64,000 nt of DNA from Emiliania huxleyi CCMP1516 (taxonomy: Eukaryota > Haptophyta > Isochrysidales > Noelaerhabdaceae), in contig NW_005199274.1 in the NCBI RefSeq assembly GCF_000372725.1, positions 720,626-784,625 on the forward strand, in the 5' to 3' direction. The number at the start of each line of letters is the position of its first letter. Position 1 is the stretch's first letter. Below are positions 30,316 to 42,001 of the stretch, piece after piece. Both the position numbers and the translations under genes were made by a program. The notes under the pieces were generated by a model. That model did not search any database. It saw only the letters and a list, made by a program, of their open reading frames with translations, and was not told the DNA's origin.

Positions 30316-30348
30316 TACTCTTATTGTTACTGTGTTACTGCTCGTCAC

Positions 30349-30402
30349 ACGCACATGCACATGCACATGCACATGCACATGCACATGCACATGCACATGC
30401 AC
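30349..30402. repeat. (CACATG)n hexanucleotide array
   Basis: About nine copies of cacatg, just outside the left end of the DNA transposon. Confidence 0.95.
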
Positions 30403-30444
30403 GAGAGAGTCGCACACGTGCCGTCACACCGCCTCGTCACACAT

Positions 30445-30464
30445 GTAGCCCGGTCGAACACCCC
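30445..30464 (+). repeat. Left terminal inverted repeat
   Basis: GTAGCCCGGTCGAACACCCC; perfect 20 bp inverse of 35600-35619. Confidence 0.9.
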
Positions 30465-30854
30465 CCAAACAAATAAATTCCCCCTTCGAGCTGAGAGGAT
30501 TTGGGATTTCAGTCCCGCGCAAATTCGTCATCAACGATGGGGCCAACGGCCGAAAAGCGCCGGTAAGCAAGGACGATGGAGGTGCGTCTTTCCCATGCTC
30601 GCGCGCCCCCCGAGCGCGAACTATGCACGGGCCCGGCTCGCCCGCTTGGGGATCCACCCGGCACACCCCCGCCCCCCACCTGCCGGCTTACCTGCCGTCA
30701 GTTCGCGCGGGATCGCCCACAACTGTCAGCAACTGAAATCCACTTGCTTCAGCTGTGGACTTCAGCCTCGCCTCACAGCCGACCTTCTGGTCGGACGCGG
30801 GTTCTTAAGGGTCGCACATGCCGGCCATGACGTCTGCCAACCGGCCGTTCGCAG

Positions 30855-33800
30855 GCGGTAGCTTCGCACGCCCCCGACAACTCCGAGAATGACCCGCACG
30901 AGAAGTGCGCGTCGGCGGCGCACTTTTCCTCCCAGGCTGTGGCTGCTGCCTTGGCCTCAGTGGCGACCCAGGAGGAGCCGAGCGCCGTGGCGCTGGCCGT
31001 GGCTTGCCCCGTGGGCGGCCTCACCCTCTCGCACGTCGCCTACCTCCTCAATTTGGCCACTAAGATGGCGAAGGCGACGGACGGGCTCTCTCACAACAAG
31101 GCCTTGATCTTTGCCCGCTGGGTGGCCACCTGCGCGGCGGCGAGCGCGAGCGGGCCGGTGTCCTTGCCCATGTGCGCCAGCCCCGCGGTGAGGTCGCTCT
31201 GGCAGGCATGCGAGCGCCACGTCAAGGACTACAACAAGCGCCGCGAGTTGGTGCGCTCGCGCCTCCGCATGGCGCGCCAGCGCGGCGGCAACACCCAGGC
31301 CGAGGCCGAGCGGGCGATGCGCGCGCTCGAGATCGAGTCGGCGACGCGCTTCGTCTTCCCCAAGATCACCTCGACCGCGGCCGACGCGGGCGGCGGCGGC
31401 GGCGGCGGCGCCGCCGCCGCAGCAGCAGAGATCCCCGCCGACCTCAAGCTCCTCGCGTTCGCGATGGGGACGCACGAGCGGCTCGGCGCCTCGAGCGCCG
31501 TGCGGCTGCTCGACATGGATGCGCTCGGGCTCATCGCCGCGGCGGTGCGCGGGAGGCGCCCGCCGCCGCCGTCGGAGGTCGTCAAGCTGCGGCGGCTCGC
31601 GGCGCGGCAGCAGCGCGAGATCGAGTACCAACGCAGCCTCCTCTCGCGCGCCGTCACGGACCTCGGCCACCGCGACCGCCGCGCGGCGGCGGCCGCTGCG
31701 GCGGCCGTGCAGCAGGCAGTCGCGGCCGAGCGCGAGCGGGCCGAGAACGCGGCGGACGAGCTCCGCGCCGAGAAGGAGGCCGCGCGCACGCGCGAGGTCG
31801 CAAAGGTGCGCAGGGAGGCGGCGGCGGCGGCGCGGGCTGCGGAGATCGATCACGAGCTGCGGCTCGGGCGGCACCGGAAGGAGATCAAGGCGTACGCCGA
31901 CTCGATGGTAGACGAGGAGAGGCGGCGCGCGAGCGAGGCGGAGGCCCGCGCCGACGAGGCGTGCGAGGCCGCCGCCGCGCTGCAGGGCGCGATCGCGGCG
32001 CTCGAGGACCAGCTCGAGGTCTTGCGCGGTTCCCGCGTCGGCGGGCTGCTCGACAAGGTCAAGACGCTGCAGGCGACGGTGACCAAGCTCGGCGAGCGGA
32101 AGAAGGCCAACCAGCGCAAGGTCTGCGAGGCCAATCTCGACCGCCGCCGCGCCGAGCAGGCGGGCGAGAAGGCGCGCCGGTACGAGGAGGCCTTCAAGAA
32201 GAGCGCGGTGCGGGCGGAGAGCTCTGGGAGCGCGTGGGACTACGTCGACTCGCTCGAGCGCGAGCTCGCTGAGACGAAGGCGCTGCTGAAGATCCAGACG
32301 GTCCTGCGGCGTAAGTACCAGGCGATCGCCGAGCCCGACCTCGACTACTTCTTTCACGGCGGCGCCTACTCGCTCGAGCACGACATGGCGGGGGTGGAGG
32401 CGATGACGTCGTGCCATGTCTCCGCCGGGCAGGTGTCCAAGCTCTTCTTCATCTTTGCGCGCTTCTTCCGCATCAAGATGCCGTCGCACTCGCGCAAGGT
32501 TCCGGGGCGGCGCGCGGACGACGGCACGCGCACCTCCGTCCTCCAGCGGCGCTACCGCGTCGGCGGCGTGACGCACTGGAAAGAGACGCTGGCGGTGCGA
32601 TCTCACGGCCCTTTCCGAGAAGTTTCCGAGAGACCTTCTGAGCGCGCGTCCCCCCCCCCCCCCAGATCGCCGGCGAGGCGCACAAGGTCCAGCTCGGCGA
32701 GTGGCTGCTGCGCGACGCCGACGCCGACTACTGCTACATCGCCGACGGCGCCAACTCGCAGCAGCAGGAGATCATGGCGCACCTTGCGTCGCGCCGCAAC
32801 AAGCAGACGGGCAAGCTCGAGTCGATGGCAATCTCGATCGACGCCATCTCGGACAAGACGTCGGCAGGCGCTCACTCGAAGCTCAGGGAGGCCCTGGGCG
32901 CGGCGGCGGAGGCGTTCCAGGAGGTGGCGGAGCTCGGGCTGCTCGACGACGCGGTTGAGATTGTGAGCAACGAGGCGGCGGACGGTGACGCGGCGGGCAG
33001 CGGCGTGGCGGGCGGCGCCGCGGCGAGCGACGACGACGCTGCGCCGCCCGACGCGGCCGCCTTCCACGCGCAGCGGCGGGCGGCGCTGAGCGCCAAACTC
33101 GCCGCCAAGATCCGCGACCTCCGCTTCTCCGCTTCGCAGAACGACCGCGCTGCGCCCGCGCGCAAGCAGGCGCGGCTGGCTTGCGGCGGCGACGGGAGCG
33201 GCGGCGCCGGTGACGTCAAGGACGGCGCGACGTGCGCGCACCACGCGGTCGCCAACATCGGCGAGCTGGGGCGCAAGGCCATCGACGCGCCGCTCAAGGC
33301 GCTCATGAAGATCACCGACGAGCAGTCCAGCGCCGACTCCGCCAAGGTCAAGTGCCTCCGCACGAGCGTCGGCTGGTGCGTGCGCCCGAGATGCGCCCGA
33401 GATGCGCCCGAGCTGTGCCCAGGATATGCCCGAGATGTGCCCGAGACGGTCGAACAACCTGCGCCCGAGATGTGGCGGGTTCGCCGACCCCGTGAAGTCC
33501 ACCCAATCGCTCCACGTCGCTCGCGCGCCCTTGTTGTTGTAGGTTTTCGTCGCCGGCCTGCTCGCTGATCTACCAGGTGTCCAAGTACGTGGCGCTCTTC
33601 TCCTCCAAGGGGTACGCCATCGGCGAGAACTTCGCGCTGTGGCTCGCGCACAAGCTCAAGACGACGGAGCAGCTCGCCGGCGACCTGATCGGCCACGTCG
33701 AGGACTTGCTCGCCATTTGCGGCGGCCGGGACTACGTCTTCTTTCTGGACGCGGCCGTGGTCGACCGCTTCTCGCAGTTCGAGTCGCTCTACGGCTACCT

Positions 33801-35399
33801 GCTCGAGGAGGCGGACCTGCAGGCGGAGGCGGGCGGCAAGCTGCGCAAGGCGATCATCACCGGGTTCGAGTCGGTCTACTGCATGTCCGCCGTCCGCTCG
33901 ATGGCGATCATCTCGGAGGAGTGGCTCTGGCCTTGCTTGCGCGCGATTGAGCCCGGCCCGCAGGCGCACATCCTGGACGTGTGCCCGCAGCTGTGGCCGT
34001 GCGTGCTGGCGTGGCTCGAGGAGGCGGCCGCCAACCCGCAGGCCGTCATCGACGGCACGCTGAGCTTGCGCGCGCGGCTCGAGGCGTGCGGGCAGCGCAC
34101 GACGCCGCTCAAGCCTCCGACGCCGGCGGGCGAGCGCAGAGCCGCGCGGGCGGCGCTGGATATGCAGCGCATCCGCGCGTCGCTCGCCGCGGACGCGGAG
34201 CAGCTGCAGATCGTGCGCGACATGCTCGCGGGCGCCTTCGCGGCGATGGCGGGCGGCGTGCGCAACCACGCCGCCGAGTTCGTCGGCGACGGCCACCTGA
34301 CGGTCGCCAAGATTACGCCGGAGCTGCGCAAGGCGATGGACGGCGTCTCCATCACGAGCGTGGCGGCGGAAACGATGTTTGCGCGCGTGAAGCGGCGCGC
34401 CGACCGCGGCGGCATCGCGCGGCACGACACGCGGATGGGCGCGGTGCTCGCCGAGCGCGACGGGACCGTCGAATGGCTGCGCGACAAGCCGGCGGGCGAG
34501 AAGATTTGGCGGCTGGCGGCGCGGCGCTGGCGCAAGGGGTCGGGGTCGCGCACCATGCAGCAGGAGCGCGAGATCAAGGGCGCCTTGAAGGCGCCCGAAC
34601 GCGAGGCGAAGCTGGAGAAGAAGCGCGGCGGGAGAAAGAAGAAGGCGGAGGAGCTGGAGCGGCTCAAGGCGTGCCGCCCCGCCCCGCGCCGCAGCCCTCT
34701 CGCACCTGCTCACCGCACCGCGTGCGTTCGTAGGGCATCTCGCTCGCGCGCAAGTACTCGGAGCTCAAGAAGATGGGCAACGAGAGGCTGGCCGAGCAGC
34801 TCAAGTTCTACAAGCTGATTGAGAAGAAGACCGGCTTCAAGACGACAGGCGCCGCCGCTTGGGTTGCTCCGTAGTAGTAGTTGAGATTGTCACCGGCGCT
34901 CTGTCCTGGTAGGCACGGGGCCGGAGATGCGGACGCAGCTGCAGTCGCTGATCTTCGAAAAGTTCGGGCTCGGCTGCAATGACCTCGCGGAGGGTGACGC
35001 GGGGACCGACGGGCGCGAGTCGGACGGGCTGCGCCGCAAGGGGTGCCGCGAGACGGTCGTCGGCGGCGGGGCCAAGAAGAAGAAGGCGAAGCGGAAGCGC
35101 GGCTGGGTCTACCTCAACGACTGGGGGTGGGACCCGACGGACGGCTGATTGGCAAGATGGTTGCCGACGGCGGGGACGTGCCGGGGCGGGAGGGGGAGGA
35201 GATCGCGGCGGGGACGGTGCTCTACAAGGTGCTGTGGGAGGGCTGGCCCCCGGAGATCGCGACGTGGGAGGAGGAGGACCAGGTGCCGTGCGGGGAGGTC
35301 GACTTTGTCGCTGACTACGAGGCGGCGCTCGAGGCGGAGGAGGAGGACGATGACGAGGAGGGCGAGGAGGGCGAGGGCGAGGACGCTATGGAGGCCTAG
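30855..35399 (+). CDS. Transposase-like protein with coiled coil and chromodomain
   Basis: Exons (about 30855)-32594, 32666-33381, 33543-34668, 34734-34848 and 34913-35399 follow one frame up to about 35130. The protein has an N-terminal Ala-rich region, a long coiled coil of heptad-like Arg/Glu/Ala, and a central part with DYFFHGGAYSLEHDM, YCYIADGANSQQQEIMAHLA and CAHHAVANIGELG. A basic region follows, then a C-terminal chromodomain (GTVLYKVLWEGWPPEIATWE, aromatic cage Tyr/Trp/Trp) and an acidic tail. The chromodomain is reached only after a one-base shift near 35128. The first exon is uncertain; ATG 30827 could be joined through a GC-AG intron. It is called transposase-like because it fills an element with terminal inverted repeats; no catalytic triad was identified with confidence. 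The intron at 32595 is GT-AG; the others are GC-AG. Confidence 0.62.
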
Positions 35400-35599
35400 G
35401 CGCGGAGGATGCCGCTGTGTGCGCTGAGACACGCTCGTACGTGTGTGCTGGAGCCGGTCTGTTGGGTGTGAATGTGAACACTGAGCCTCACCTAGTAAGG
35501 GTTGGTCAACCATGTGGGTGTCTATGTGTTTCTCTCGGGCATTAGATTCTTATTTCATCGTCAAAATGCCCCCATATTCACTTCCCAAAATCGCGACCC

Positions 35600-35619
35600 G
35601 GGGTGTTCGACCGGGCTAC
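35600..35619 (-). repeat. Right terminal inverted repeat
   Basis: Inverse of the left end at 30445-30464. Confidence 0.9.
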
Positions 35620-36176
35620 AATGTGACACATGCGAGAGAGTCGCACAGCCTGCTGCGGCTCCGTCGAGGACCGGGCGCGCCCCTTACCCGGCGCGGCGTA
35701 GGTCCCACTCTGACGCAAAGAGGGGAGGCACGGACGATTACCCGATCCATCAACTACATTCCTCTTCTGGTGCTTAGCCCCGTGCAGCAGCGGTCCGGCA
35801 GGCTGCCCCCAAGCATGCACATGCCCTTGAACAGCACCATCTCTTGTGCAGCGGCCCCTGATTTCTTTTTATCTGTGTAGGCGAGGCTCGGGGCGGGTAG
35901 GCGGGGGGGCTGTGGAGTTGGGTGGGTGGGTGGCGGGCGGGCTCAAGATCGCGAGCGAGACTGATCGTTTCCCGTGCTGGGATGCAACGACTGTCTGTCG
36001 GTGCGGCTCTGGACGGCGCTCGCCATGAGCATAAAACCCCAACCCAGTAGACCAACGATGAGCTGCACGTCCAAGCGGGAAGACAGGACCGCTCTCCAAA
36101 AACATTTACTGCCCAGCGTGCAAAAAAGAGAAACAACGCGAGCTCGGTGAGCCAAAGTCGGCGGCAGAGCCGCGTG
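35620..36176. other. Intergenic, promoter side of the membrane-protein gene
   Basis: No gene supported; no clear promoter element found. Confidence 0.3.
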
Positions 36177-37864
36177 ATGGTGGCGCGGCCTAAGTCCAAA
36201 CCGCCGCCTAGGGCGTTTCTCCAGCAGAAGCGCGCAGAGGCCGGTTACTACCCATGCAGCCCGGTACCGCATCGTTACGATCCGATTCCCGAATCGAACG
36301 ACGACTCCAAGCCGCTGTTCGATGGCGAGCAGGCAACTGCTTCACGCGATCTAGAGAGCATGAAAGTGCAATCGTCAACGAAGAAACTGAATAGCAAAGC
36401 TGAGCTACGCACTCGCTACGCAAGCACAGCGTCGTCAGTCGCGCTCACAACGCTCCTCCTTGAGTATGCCCGCTATCTTCGCATGTGCATCCTTGTGATA
36501 GCATTCGCCATCGCCATCTCACTACCCGTCCTGCTGCTGCCGCTCGCACCTGCCTCCGCCGGAGTCGGTGCGAATGGCGTGTACTACGGCGTGTATTGCG
36601 GCAATTTTGCCACGCTCTGGGCGATCACCAACTGGGACCGGCTCGAATTTCTGTTCCAGCAGCCAGACGCTAGCGGGGAGCTCTCGCCGGGTGCGGCGGA
36701 GTGGTCGGAGTTCAAGCACTCGGGGCTGCTGGTCCACTGTCGCGGAGGCGGATGGCGCTATCCCATGGCGCTGGCCATCGCATGGATTGCCTTCAGCGCG
36801 ACGTTTTCTGGCATTGGCCTCTACTTCGGCTCTGAGATGGAGAACAGCCTAGTGCTCTTCTACGGTGCCCCGGTCGCCTTTACCCTCGTGGACTGTGCTT
36901 GGTTCTTCATTATACTCCCACGTTCCCGTCGCTCCGTTTGGACCTTCGCGTGCGTCGGCACTCTCAACGTGCTCCTCTGCCTGCCCATCCTCCTTCTCTT
37001 CGTACCCACCGTCACAGGTGCAATTTTGACGCAAGTAGTGCCATCGACCCTTGAGGGGACGGCCCTGCTTTGGGTCCACGACATCTCCGTGCCTGTACTC
37101 GTCGAGTCGCTCTTCGTCGGAACCCTCGGCACGTTGCTCCCTTGGATGCTGCGGCAGGCGGGTCTGCTTGGCGTGAGCGTCTTGGAGAGTACGGAGCTCC
37201 ACCTCATCTGCGTCTTCGAGGCCTCGCTGGTCATGGGCACCTTTGATGACCCGATGATGGTCATCGGCGTCATCCTCATCGTCTCCGCCTTCTTCACAGT
37301 TCAGCGGCTGCGTGACGCCTACCAGGACGGCGACCCGGACGAGCTCTACCTAAGCTGGTGTCTCTCTCAACACACACGCAAGCTCGCGTTCCCTTGCGCG
37401 GCCCTCCCACACCCCCACCGCCACACAGGATGGGCCACATCCCCGGGCTGGCCGCGCCAGTCATCTACCTCGTCCACACCACCCTCATCCGCACGTACAT
37501 CAACAAGGACCACTACTTCATCTACCGCTGCTCCGCCGGCATCGACTGGGAGCAGCAGGAGTGGGTCATGGTCGTCCTGCTGCTCCTGCGGCTGGCGCTC
37601 GTGCAGCTCGAGCTGCTCTACTGCCTGACGCGCAGCCGCCGCGACGTGGCGATGGTGCTCCGCGGTGGCATTGAGTCGCTCTCGAAGCACTTTGCCTACG
37701 TCACCTTCTGCCTCGCCTTTGCAGCAACGCTCTTCACCTCGTGCTTCATAATAAGGCACGATGGGCTCGGCCCCGTGTTCGTCGACCTTATCGAGCCAGC
37801 CAACTGCCTCAGCGCTCCGGCTAAGTCGCAAGACGGTCCGGCTGCGACCAGGCACCGAGGCTGA
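36177..37864 (+). CDS. Multi-pass membrane protein, 2 exons
   Basis: Exon 1 (36177-37357) and exon 2 (37429-37864) are joined by a canonical GT-AG intron, giving 538 residues. A polar N-terminal tail of about 90 residues rich in Ser/Arg/Lys precedes roughly ten hydrophobic helices. Examples are CILVIAFAIAISLPVLLLPL, MALAIAWIAFSATFSGIGLY, FGAPVAFTLVD-type segments, VLLCLPILLLFVPTVTGAIL, LAAPVIYLVHTTLI, VVLLLLRLALVQLELLYCL and YVTFCLAFAATLFTSCFIIR. No transporter signature was recognised, so the function is unknown. Base composition is slightly less GC-extreme than neighbouring genes. It converges with the trifunctional-enzyme gene. Confidence 0.75.
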
Positions 37865-38391
37865 TGCCTGAATGCGTCACACCCGGCCATCGCAGAGCAG
37901 ATCGTCAATGAGCTTGCCTGTGGCGAGGGCGGTCGAGTGCACGGAGATTAGTGCCTCGCCTTCCTCGCAGGAGTCGCTTAGACGGCCCTCGCGTGCGGCG
38001 TGTGGAGGCTGGCGCGCCGACTGGCAGGCTACGCCTGTGGACAGTGACAGTGATCAAGTGTGTGGAGTGGGTGGTGACTGGTGTGTGCTGGGGTGGTGCC
38101 GCGGTGGGCCCCCGCCGGGGGGGGGGGGGGGGCGGGGCGGTCGCCGGGGCCGGGGGCACAGGAGATCCAGGACTCTCTCATTTGAGTTTTGACTGTTCGT
38201 ACATACGGCAAGAGAACCACAACCAGGACAACAATAGTCAATTCACACCTCCGTCTCCAAGCGCACAGGAGCCACATCTCAAGAGCAAACACGAAACAGT
38301 GGAGGCAGGAGGGGGGCTCGGAGCGAGGACAGCAGACGCGCGCACACCCTTGCCGGGCGGCGCAGACACCAATACACGCCGGCGGGCGGGC
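37865..38391. other. Convergent intergenic spacer
   Basis: Contains a G-run (about 38116-38135) and the word ggagtcgcttagacggc (about 37970), related to the retroelement tail at 28706 and 45620. No gene. Confidence 0.35.
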
Positions 38392-41300
38392 TCAAGCCTC
38401 CGGCTCGGGCGCAGAGGAGATGAAGGGCGTGCCGTCCTTGGCGTGCTTGAGCAGGATCTCGGGCGGCGCGTACTGCGCGCCGTGCTCCGCCTCGAGCGCC
38501 TTGAGCCTGCTGACGACGTGGTCCGCGCCGAGCTTGTCGATGTACATGAAGGGGCCGCCGCGGAAGGGCGGGAAGCCGATGCCCATCACGGCGGCGACGT
38601 CGCCGTCGCGCGCGTTGCGGATGACGCCGTCCTGCAGGCAGTAGAGCGCCTCGACGATGAAGCGCATCATCATCCTCTCGACGAGCTGCTCCTTGGACAG
38701 CTGCGACGCGTCCTTGGCGGGGTCGCGGAACTCCTGCGCCAAAGGGGGTCGCGAGCGCCCGCGCGTCAGGGGGCGCGCCGTGTGCGTGTGCGTGCCGTGG
38801 GCGTGGCCGGGTCGGGAGGGAAGGGCGGCGGCGGCGAGAGGAGGGTGGGGTGTGGGGTGTGTGGACTTGTCTTTCGAGATGTGTGTGAAGGGGGGGCGGG
38901 GGGGGCGGGGGCGGGGGGGGGGGGCTTGTCGCTCCTTGAGGATGGCGAGCGCGTCCTTGTTGATCGGCTTCTTCTTGGCCTTCGGGTCCGAGTAGTCGAA
39001 GAAGCCGCGGCCGGCCTGGGGGGCGGGGCCGGGAGCGGTTGGGGACGGGTCCTGGTGCTCCGGCGTGGCCTGCCGCCTTTTCTTCTCCGGCGTGTGCTCG
39101 GGCGTGTGCTCGTGCGTCCTCTCGGGCGGCGCCGCGCCTTGCGGCCGAGCAGACCCTCCTCGACGAACCGGTCGAGCATACGCAAGTCGGCGCCCTCCAT
39201 GCGCACACCTAGTCTCGCGCACACCCTCGCGTCATCTCGCGCAACCTCGCGGCCTCGGCTCCCAAGGCTCCACGCGCCGAGGTAGCCCTTGGCCTGGTCG
39301 CCGATCAGGTTGTTGACGACGTGGCGCGACACGTCGATCCCGACCTCGTCGCAGAGCGTCACGCCGCCGACGGGCATCCCAAAGTCGAGCAGCGCCGAGT
39401 TGATCGCGAGCGGGTCGGCGCCCTGCTGCGTGAGCGCCATCGCCTCCGTGAGGAAGGGGCCGAGGCAGCGGTTCACGTAGAAGCCGGGCACGTCCTTGAC
39501 CGCGATCACCGTCTTGCCTACGTGCTGAGTGCGCCAACCTCGGGGCGGGATGACGGTATCGTGCAGTGTGTTCAGAGCACCGCGTGAAGACGAGGGGTAC
39601 GGAACAATGCTAGTTGGAATACAAGAACACATATTCCGCTTCTAGGCTGTCTCGCCCTGCTGGATGCCAACCTCGACGGCGGCAGCGGCGACGGCGGGCG
39701 CGGTCTTGTCGTGCGTGATGACCTCGAGCAGCGGCATCTTTGGCACGGGCGAAAAGTAGTGCATGCCCACGATGTTCTCCGGCCGCTGCGCGACCGACGC
39801 GATCTCGCCGATCGGCAGGGTAGACGTGTTTGACGCGATGATGCAGTGCGGGCCGACGATGGCCTCCATCTCGCGCACCACCTAGTGGGGCACGGCGAGG
39901 AAAAGGTGAGCCTCTCCACACACACGAGGTGGTGGGGCAAGGGGCCAGGCTAGGCCCTCGCGACTCCACGTCTAGACGACAGGAGCCCCGCGGCATTCAA
40001 AGTGCAAGGCCGGTGTGTGAGACCACCTTGTGCTTGACCGACATCTCCTCGAAGACCGCCTCGATGACCATGTCAGCGCCCGCAAAGTGCTTCTTCCACG
40101 CGGGCGAGGCGTCGGTGAGCCCGACGAGCCGCGAGGCCTGCGGAGATGTGGGGAAGATGTGGGGGAGATAGGGGGGAGATCGAGCCGTCGGTGAGCCGCG
40201 AGGCCTGCGCGTCGTGCGTGTAGGTGGTGAGGCGCTTCTTCTTCAGCTTGGCGCCGAGCGACTTGAGGATCATGTCCTCACCGCGCGAGAGGCCCGCCTG
40301 GAAGAGGGGGAGATGTGGGGAGATGTGGGGAGATGTGGGGAGATCACGTCCTCCCCGCGCGAAAGAGGCCCGCCTGGTCCTTGTCCTTCATCAGCACGCG
40401 CAAGTTCTTGCCGATCGACACCTCCGCGATGCCCGCGCCCATGAGCCCGGCGCCGAGGACGCCAATCGTCTCCACCTGTTGAGAGGGGTAGAGCGGCCGT
40501 AGAGGAGAGGGAGAGGCACTACACGACTGGCGACGGGCTTGCCGAAAGGGTGATCTCCATCTCTCCCCAGATCTCTCCATCTCTCCCCAGATCTGCCCAC
40601 CTTCTTGTCGGGCTTGCCGGACGGGGTCTAGGGGGTGTCTAGGGGGTGTCTAGGGGGTGTCTAGGGGGTGTCTAGGAGGTGTCTAGGAAGCGTCTCGCCT
40701 TCTTGTCGGGTTTGCCGAACGGGTTCTTCTTGGCGGCGGTCGCGCCGAAGAAGATGCCGCGCAGCGCGGCGGACTCAGACGTCGCGGCGAGCTTGCCGAA
40801 GAGCTGCCGCTCGACGGTGGAGCCTGCCGTGTGCCCCGCCTCGAGGCCCGCCTTCGCACACTCGAGGATCGCGGGCGGGGCCTAGTCATGATCATTCATG
40901 GTGACTCTTGCAGTTCCCGTCGCCCCGCCGTCTGCGCACTCGAGGATCGCGGGCGGCGCCGGGTAGTTGCCCTTCGTCTGCTTGAGCATCGCCTTGGTCG
41001 CCTGGTCGAAGAGCAGCTTGCGGCCTGGCGGCGTCTTCTCGAGGAACCAGTCCATCCAGCCGAGCTTGCGCTGGCGCGGCTTCGTCTTGCCGGATGCGGC
41101 GTCGAGCGCAGTGGCGATCGCCGACCGCTCGAGCGCGTTGGGGTCCACGACCGCGTCGACGAGGCCCATCTTCTTGGCCTTGTCGGGCTTGACCTGCTGC
41201 CCGGTGAGCATCATCTGGATCGCCGTCTGCGCGCCGACCAGCCGAGGCAGCCGCTGCGTGCCGCCTGCCCCGGGCAGCAACCCAAGCATGACCTGCCAGA

Positions 41301-42001
41301 GCAGAGGCTGACGCAGCTGAGCGCGCGCGGGGCCGAGGGCGCACGGGTGGTGGGCGGGTGGTGGGGTGGAGGGTGGTGGGAGGGTGGTGGGCGGGTGGTG
41401 GGAGGGTGGTGGGAGGGTGGTGGGAGGGTGGTGGGAGGGTGGTGGGAGGCACAGTCGGGGTGGCGGGAATATTTTGGGAAGGTGGTGAGAGAGGCTTCGG
41501 CGGCGAACGCGCCTCGGGCAGGCCAAGGATGGTCTTAGGCGACGAGGTGGCGACGCGGTGCGAGCAGGCGAGCGCAATCTCGAGGCCGCCGCCGAGCGCG
41601 GGGCCGTCGATCGCCGCGACCCACGGCTTCGACTTCTGCATCGACTCGAGCTTGTCCAGCGCCGCCTGGCCCATGCCGGACGCCTCTGCGAGCACCTCCG
41701 GAGGCGCGTCGCCGAGCGCAGCAATCTGCTTGATGTCGGCGCCCGCGACAAAGGAGCCCGGCTTGGAGGACATGAGCACGACCGCCTTGACCGCTGCGTC
41801 CTTCTCGATCCGCGACGTGATCTCCTCAAACTCCTCGAGCAGCTCCTTTGACATGGTGTTCTGCTTTGCGTTCGGGCAGTCGATCTTTATGAGCGCGACG
41901 CCAGACGGGTGGACGTCCATGGTCAGGCTGCCCGCGTTGCGCACGCCGCGCCTCGAGAGGGCAGCCGCCGGCCGTCGCGCGAGCTTGAGTGCGGACTGCA
42001 T
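38392..42001 (-). CDS. HADHA: Mitochondrial trifunctional enzyme alpha subunit, 11 exons
   Basis: Exons 42001-41513, 41292-40960, 40881-40699, 40475-40374, 40297-40205, 40137-40027, 39881-39656, 39517-39278, 39208-39138, 39015-38935 and 38733-38392 join to 756 residues, the normal length. The N-terminus ([19 protein letters not shown]) is a mitochondrial presequence. The enoyl-CoA hydratase domain shows [30 protein letters not shown] and [19 protein letters not shown]. The 3-hydroxyacyl-CoA dehydrogenase domain shows [17 protein letters not shown] (NAD-binding), [28 protein letters not shown] and [11 protein letters not shown]. It catalyses steps two and three of long-chain beta-oxidation. 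Eight introns start GC, one GT (40026) and one GA (38934); the borders are marked by direct repeats. Confidence 0.95.
39518..39655 (-). mobile_element. Introner-like element D, copy D4 (intron 7)
   Basis: Whole intron 7 of the trifunctional-enzyme gene. Sense strand: gcgagacag, then CCTAGAAGCGGAATATG, later ggtgctctgaacac, ending CAGCACGTAG before the exon GC. Copies with the same two ends occur at 1668-1916 and 12008-12190, and a partial copy at 5866-5975. Confidence 0.75.
39882..40026 (-). mobile_element. Introner-like element E, copy Eb (intron 6)
   Basis: Whole intron 6 (GT-AG). Sense strand contains cttgcactttgaatgccg, ggggctcctg, cttgccccaccacctcgtg and ctcaccttttcc. It matches 15128-15270 in order and spacing. 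Confidence 0.7.
40476..40698 (-). repeat. Intron 3 with an 11 bp array and an internal exon copy
   Basis: GC-AG intron. It contains six to seven copies of an 11 bp unit ggtgtctaggg (written on the + strand, 40626-40690), a second copy of the exon segment encoding SGKPDKK, and 16 bp ctctccccagatctc repeats. Confidence 0.75.
41293..41512 (-). repeat. Intron 1 with a ggtggtgggag array
   Basis: GC-AG intron; on the + strand, ggtggtgggag and ggtggtgggcg units (about 41350-41450) with a period of 10-11 bp. Confidence 0.75.

Larger units (their letters stand above)
30445..35619 (+). mobile_element. 5.2 kb DNA transposon
   Basis: GTAGCCCGGTCGAACACCCC at 30445-30464 is repeated perfectly and inverted at 35600-35619. 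Outside these, the similarity continues imperfectly: gtcacacat on the left and, inverted, gtcacatt on the right. Only one gene lies between the ends and it spans most of the element. A direct repeat gagagagtcgcaca stands outside both ends (about 30405 and 35635), not immediately adjacent, so the target duplication is not settled. The superfamily could not be assigned from the termini. Confidence 0.78.

Noticed and set aside
30957-32606. 549-codon ORF antisense to the transposase-like gene
   Set aside because: Antisense shadow of a GC-rich coiled-coil region; no motifs.
32872-34713. 613-codon antisense ORF over the transposase-like exons
   Set aside because: Spans three introns defined on the other strand and has only Arg/Leu/Ala-rich composition.
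35100-35160. A second TGA-selenocysteine site in the transposase gene
   Set aside because: Reading through that TGA in frame gives no chromodomain; the adjacent frame does, so a frameshift explains it better.
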